DNA from: Limnohabitans sp.
GTDB lineage: Bacteria; Pseudomonadota; Gammaproteobacteria; Burkholderiales; Burkholderiaceae_C
Length of the DNA stretch: 40,125 bases
Direction of reading: 5' to 3'
Assembly: GCA_023255445.1 (NCBI GenBank)
Contig: JALRIL010000157.1
Coordinates: forward strand, 1-40,125
Shown piece after piece: positions 35,104-40,125 of this stretch; within the stretch, counting starts at the first letter, position 1, and each line of letters opens with the position of its first letter. A program made the translations under genes and the position numbers. Below the pieces are notes generated by a model. That model was not told the DNA's origin, made no database searches, and saw only the letters and a program-made list of their open reading frames with translations.

Positions 35104-35937
35104 TCAGATCAAGGGCACGGTCAACTGTGCAATGACCGCCGAGGTATCAGGCCGCACACCGCGCCACCACACAAAAGCCTCGGCCGCCTGCTCAGCCAGC
35201 ATGCCCACTCCGTCAGCAAGCCGCGTGACACCGGCTTGCTGGGCCAGTTTGAGGAACGGCGTGAGGCCTTTGCCGTAAGCCAGCTCGTACGCCAAAGCAC
35301 CAGGCGCAAACACGCTGGCAGGCAGCGGTGGTAACTCGGCTGTCAGGCTGGCCGATGTCGCGTTGAACACCACATCAAACTGCTGGCCCTGCAACTGGTC
35401 GTAGCCCAGTCCTTGCACCGGGACCCGACCAGGTTGATGTTGCTCGGCCAACTGCGCCAGCTCCTGCGCCTTGCTCAAGGTGCGGTTGACCACCACCAGC
35501 TGCGACGGCTGCTCTGCCAGGAAGGGCAACAAGGCACCACGCGTGGCACCGCCTGCACCCAGGATCAGCACGCGTTGCCCACGCAGCGGGCACCCCAGGT
35601 TGTGCACCACATCACGCACCAACCCCACACCATCGAAGTTTTCGGCGTAAACCCGATCCGCCTCGAACTTCAACGCATTGACGGCACCGGCCATCTTGGC
35701 ACTGGGTGCCAGATCGGTGGCATAGGCAAAGGCGTCGAGCTTGAACGGCGCGGTCACATTCATGCCCTTGCCGCCTGCCGCTCGAAAGGTGTCCACCGCC
35801 GCTGCAAAACCACCCAAAGGACCCAGCACCTTGCTGTAGTCGATGTCTTGGCCCGTCACCTGCGCAAACGCCATGTGGATGAAGGGGGACTTGCTTTGTT
35901 CGATGGGGTTGCCGATCACGGCGTAGCGGTCAGTCAT
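35104..35937 (-). CDS. aroE: Shikimate dehydrogenase, canonical AroE-like
   Basis: MTDRYAVIGNPIEQSKSPFIH (SKSP), GMNVTAPFK, NFDGVGLVRD, VLILGAGGATRGALLPFL, NATSASL. Confidence 0.9.
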   Translation of the reverse strand: MTDRYAVIGNPIEQSKSPFIHMAFAQVTGQDIDYSKVLGPLGGFAAAVDTFRAAGGKGMNVTAPFKLDAFAYATDLAPSAKMAGAVNALKFEADRVYAENFDGVGLVRDVVHNLGCPLRGQRVLILGAGGATRGALLPFLAEQPSQLVVVNRTLSKAQELAQLAEQHQPGRVPVQGLGYDQLQGQQFDVVFNATSASLTAELPPLPASVFAPGALAYELAYGKGLTPFLKLAQQAGVTRLADGVGMLAEQAAEAFVWWRGVRPDTSAVIAQLTVPLI

Positions 35938-36020
35938 GGGGCCAGCCAAATACGTAATAAGGAAAGCGCAAAGTGTACCTGCGCTGCCTTCCACTATGAT
36001 GAGTGTCCACAGGAGGAGAC

Positions 36021-36485
36021 ATGGACAAACACAAGCGCAACTTGCTCGGTCACATGGCCACGGGCGCCTCTGTTTTACTGGCCAGTAACGCCGCGAACGC
36101 CAGCACGCCCATTGCGGATGGCCCTCGCCACAAAGTGGTGTACCAAATCAACAAGGCTGAACCCGAACACATCGAGCACATCCTCAACTCGATCTCGGCC
36201 ATGCTCTCCAAGTATGTAGACGATGTACAGATCGCCATCGTGGCCTTTGGACCCGGCATCCACCTGCTGGCCACACAACCGGGCCGTCCCATGCCTGAAT
36301 TGTTGCGTCAACGTGTACGCGGGCTGGCCGACAACTACGGGGCCGAACTGGTCGCCTGCGGCAACACCATGAAAACCCTGGGCTGGGGCCGCAAGGACAT
36401 CATTGCCCAGGCCCGCATCGAAGAGGTCGGCGCCGCCGCGCTCATGGACATGCAGGAGCGCGGCTACGCCTATATCGCTTGGTGA
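36021..36485 (+). CDS. DsrE/DsrF-like family protein with N-terminal signal-like segment
   Basis: MDKHKRNLLGHMATGASVLLASNAANA..., then KVVYQINKAEPEHIEHILNSISAMLSKYVDDVQIAIVAFGPGIHLL...VACGNTMKTLGW. Confidence 0.8.
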   Translation: MDKHKRNLLGHMATGASVLLASNAANASTPIADGPRHKVVYQINKAEPEHIEHILNSISAMLSKYVDDVQIAIVAFGPGIHLLATQPGRPMPELLRQRVRGLADNYGAELVACGNTMKTLGWGRKDIIAQARIEEVGAAALMDMQERGYAYIAW

Positions 36486-37436
36486 TCAGGCGTTGAGCTG
36501 CTGCTCCAGCTGGTGCAGCACCTGGTAGCAGGGCAGCACCTGGGCCAGGCTGGAGTTGGGCTCGCGCCCTTCGCGGATGGCGGCGAAGAATTCGCGGTCT
36601 TGCAGCTCGATGCCATTCATGCTCACGTCCACCTTGCTCACATCGATCTGCTCGTCCTTACCGGTAAACAGGTCGTCGTAGCGGGCGATGTAGGTGCCGG
36701 TGTCGCCGATGTAGCGGAAGAAGGTACCCAGCGGGCCGTCGTTGTTGAAGGACAGGCTCAGCGTGCAGATCGCGCCATTAGCGGCTTGCAGCTGGATGCT
36801 CATGTCCATGGCAATGCCCAGGTCCTTGTGGATCGGGCCCTGGATGGCGTTGGCCTTGACGATGGGGCTGCCCGCCTGGTAGGCGAACAGGTCCACGGTG
36901 TGGGCAGCGTGGTGCCACAGCAGGTGGTCGGTCCAGCTGCGGGGCTGGCCCAGCGCGTTCATGTTGGTGCGGCGGAAGAAGTAGGTCTGCACATCCATCT
37001 GCTGGATGTTGAATTCACCGGCGGTGATCTTCTTGTGCACCCACTGGTGGCTGGGGTTGAAGCGGCGGGTGTGACCACACATGGCGACCAGGCCGGTCTG
37101 CTGTTGCAGGGCCAGCACTTCTTCGCCTTCTTTGAGCACATCGCACAGCGGGATCTCAACCTGCACGTGCTTGCCCGCTTCCAGGCAGGCCTTGGTCTGC
37201 GCAGCGTGCATCTGCGTAGGCGTGCACAGGATCACAGCGTCCACTTCCTTGATGGCCAGGCTGTCGGCCAGATCGGTGGTGACGTGCTTGATACCGTACT
37301 TTTCGGCGACTTCGCGGGTTTTATCCAGATCGCGGCTGATCAAGGACACAACTTCAACGCCGTCGATGTTCTTGATGCCGTCCAGGTGTTTGATGCCGAA
37401 GGCGCCGGCGCCGGCAAGGGCTACTTTGATGGTCAT
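36486..37436 (-). CDS. pmdC: 4-carboxy-2-hydroxymuconate-6-semialdehyde dehydrogenase (LigC/PmdC)
   Basis: 316 aa Gfo/Idh-type; MTIKVALAGAGAFGIKHLDGIKNIDGVEVVSLISRDL, downstream of ligAB. Confidence 0.92.
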   Translation of the reverse strand: MTIKVALAGAGAFGIKHLDGIKNIDGVEVVSLISRDLDKTREVAEKYGIKHVTTDLADSLAIKEVDAVILCTPTQMHAAQTKACLEAGKHVQVEIPLCDVLKEGEEVLALQQQTGLVAMCGHTRRFNPSHQWVHKKITAGEFNIQQMDVQTYFFRRTNMNALGQPRSWTDHLLWHHAAHTVDLFAYQAGSPIVKANAIQGPIHKDLGIAMDMSIQLQAANGAICTLSLSFNNDGPLGTFFRYIGDTGTYIARYDDLFTGKDEQIDVSKVDVSMNGIELQDREFFAAIREGREPNSSLAQVLPCYQVLHQLEQQLNA

Positions 37437-37489
37437 GGTTTTACTCCAGTTGGGGACAGAGCTAAAGGTTTGTCCCGAAAGATGTTTGA

Positions 37490-38794
<1,305 letters not shown>

Positions 38795-38808
<14 letters not shown>

Positions 38809-39742
38809 CTAAGACCTCCTCGGGCCAATAGAGTTTCATGGGGTTGTCCACCAGCAATTTTTGCTGCAGTTCGGCCGTGGGCGCGATGTGCGGGATGAAG
38901 TCCACCAGCAAGCCATCATCGGGCATGTGGTCTTTCAGGTTGGGGTGCGGCCAGTCGGTGCCCCAGAGCACGCGGTCGGGAAACTCTTCGACCACGCGAC
39001 GGGCAAAAGGCACCACATCTTTGTAGGCTGCCTGCTCGCCGTTCAGCGCCTTGGGGCCCGTCACGCTCAGGCGCTCGGGGCAAGACACTTTGCTCCATAC
39101 GTTTTTGTGCTCGCGCATGAACTTCAGGAACAGTTCAAACTCGGGGCCGTCAATGGGCTTGCTCACGTCGGGGCGACCCATGTGATCCACCACCACGGTC
39201 GTGGGCAGTGCGGTGAAGAAGTCCCACAACTCGGGTAGGTCCACCGCCTCAAAGTAGATGACCACATGCCAGCCCAGCTTGGCAATGCGATCGGCAATCT
39301 CCATCAACTCGTCCTTGGGCGTGAAGTCCACCAAGCGCTTGACGAAGTTGAAGCGCACACCGCGCACACCGGCGTCGTGCAGAGCTTGCAGCTCATCGTC
39401 GGTCACGCTGCGCTTGACCGTGGCCACGCCACGCGCCTTGCCGCCACTGGAGCGGCACGCATCCACCATGGCGCGGTTGTCCGCGCCGTGGCAAGTGGCC
39501 TGCACCACCACGTTGCGCGCAAAGCCCAGATGGTCGCGCAGCGCGTACAGCTCGTGCTTGCTGGCGTCACAGGGTGTGTACTTGCGCTCGGGCGCATAGG
39601 GGAACTCGGCGCCTGGGCCAAACACGTGGCAGTGCGCATCCACCGCACCAGCGGGCAGTTTGAATGTGGGCTTGCTAGGGCCGGTGTACCAGTCCATCCA
39701 GCCAGGGGTTTTGGTGAAGTCACCCGAAGTCGGTTTGCTCAT
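38795..39742 (-). CDS. pmdD: 2-pyrone-4,6-dicarboxylate lactonase (LigI/PmdD)
   Basis: 315 aa amidohydrolase; LPAGAVDAHCHVFGPGAEFPYAPERKYTPCDASK, VDHMGRPDV, VLWGTDWPHPNL. Confidence 0.94.
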
Positions 39743-39753
39743 GTTCGCTTCCT

Positions 39754-40125
39754 TCAGTCGATGTACTTGAGGCCCGCCGCCGCCAGCGGCTCGCGCATCT
39801 TGTACATGTCCAGACCCAGCACCCCGCTGGCCAATTTTTCGCGCTTCTCACCTTCATTGGCTTCGCGGGCCAAAGCGGTGGCCAGCGTTTTGGCAGCCAT
39901 GGCCTTGGGCACGCACACCACACCGTCGTCGTCGGCCACGATCACGTCGCCAGGCGTCACATACGCGCCTGCGCAGACGATCGGAATATTGACCGAACCG
40001 GGCGTGGCCTTGATGGTGCCCTTGGACGACACGTACTTGCTCCACACCGGGAACTTCATCTCTCGCAGAAACTTGGTGTCGCGCACACCCGCTTCGATGA
40101 TCAGGCCGCGTGCGCCACGCGACAT
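39754..40125 (-). CDS. pmdF: 4-carboxy-4-hydroxy-2-oxoadipate aldolase (LigK/PmdF, RraA-like), truncated by window end
   Basis: [69 protein letters not shown]; continues beyond the window. Confidence 0.9.
   Translation of the reverse strand: MSRGARGLIIEAGVRDTKFLREMKFPVWSKYVSSKGTIKATPGSVNIPIVCAGAYVTPGDVIVADDDGVVCVPKAMAAKTLATALAREANEGEKREKLASGVLGLDMYKMREPLAAAGLKYID

Overview
The 40 kb window is densely coding and looks like a chromosomal segment from a Burkholderiales/Comamonadaceae-type genome. This is inferred from gene content; no searches were run. After the 3' end of rpoD, almost everything concerns catabolism of aromatic and hydroaromatic acids. The recognisable parts are: a protocatechuate 4,5-cleavage operon in pmd F-D-A-B-C order at the right end; a second ligAB-like extradiol dioxygenase pair with a divergent LysR gene; paaZ; maleylacetoacetate isomerase; 4-hydroxyphenylpyruvate dioxygenase overlapping a 2[4Fe-4S] ferredoxin gene; a split QuiC-type 3-dehydroshikimate dehydratase locus; three AroE-family genes; three ketosteroid-dehydrogenase-like flavoproteins, two of them paired with NIPSNAP genes; Tct and TRAP transport operons; and IclR, AraC, TetR and LysR regulators. 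The best candidate for an undescribed system is the 15.5-26.3 kb module. It contains AroE-like, KSTD-like, Gfo/Idh, IclR, KSTD-like, NIPSNAP, DSD-like TIM barrel, acyl-CoA dehydrogenase and CoA-transferase genes, with two long hairpins before the last gene. I propose it oxidises or aromatises a hydroaromatic or alicyclic acid that feeds ring cleavage; the substrate is unknown. No RNA genes, CRISPR arrays or transposases were seen.
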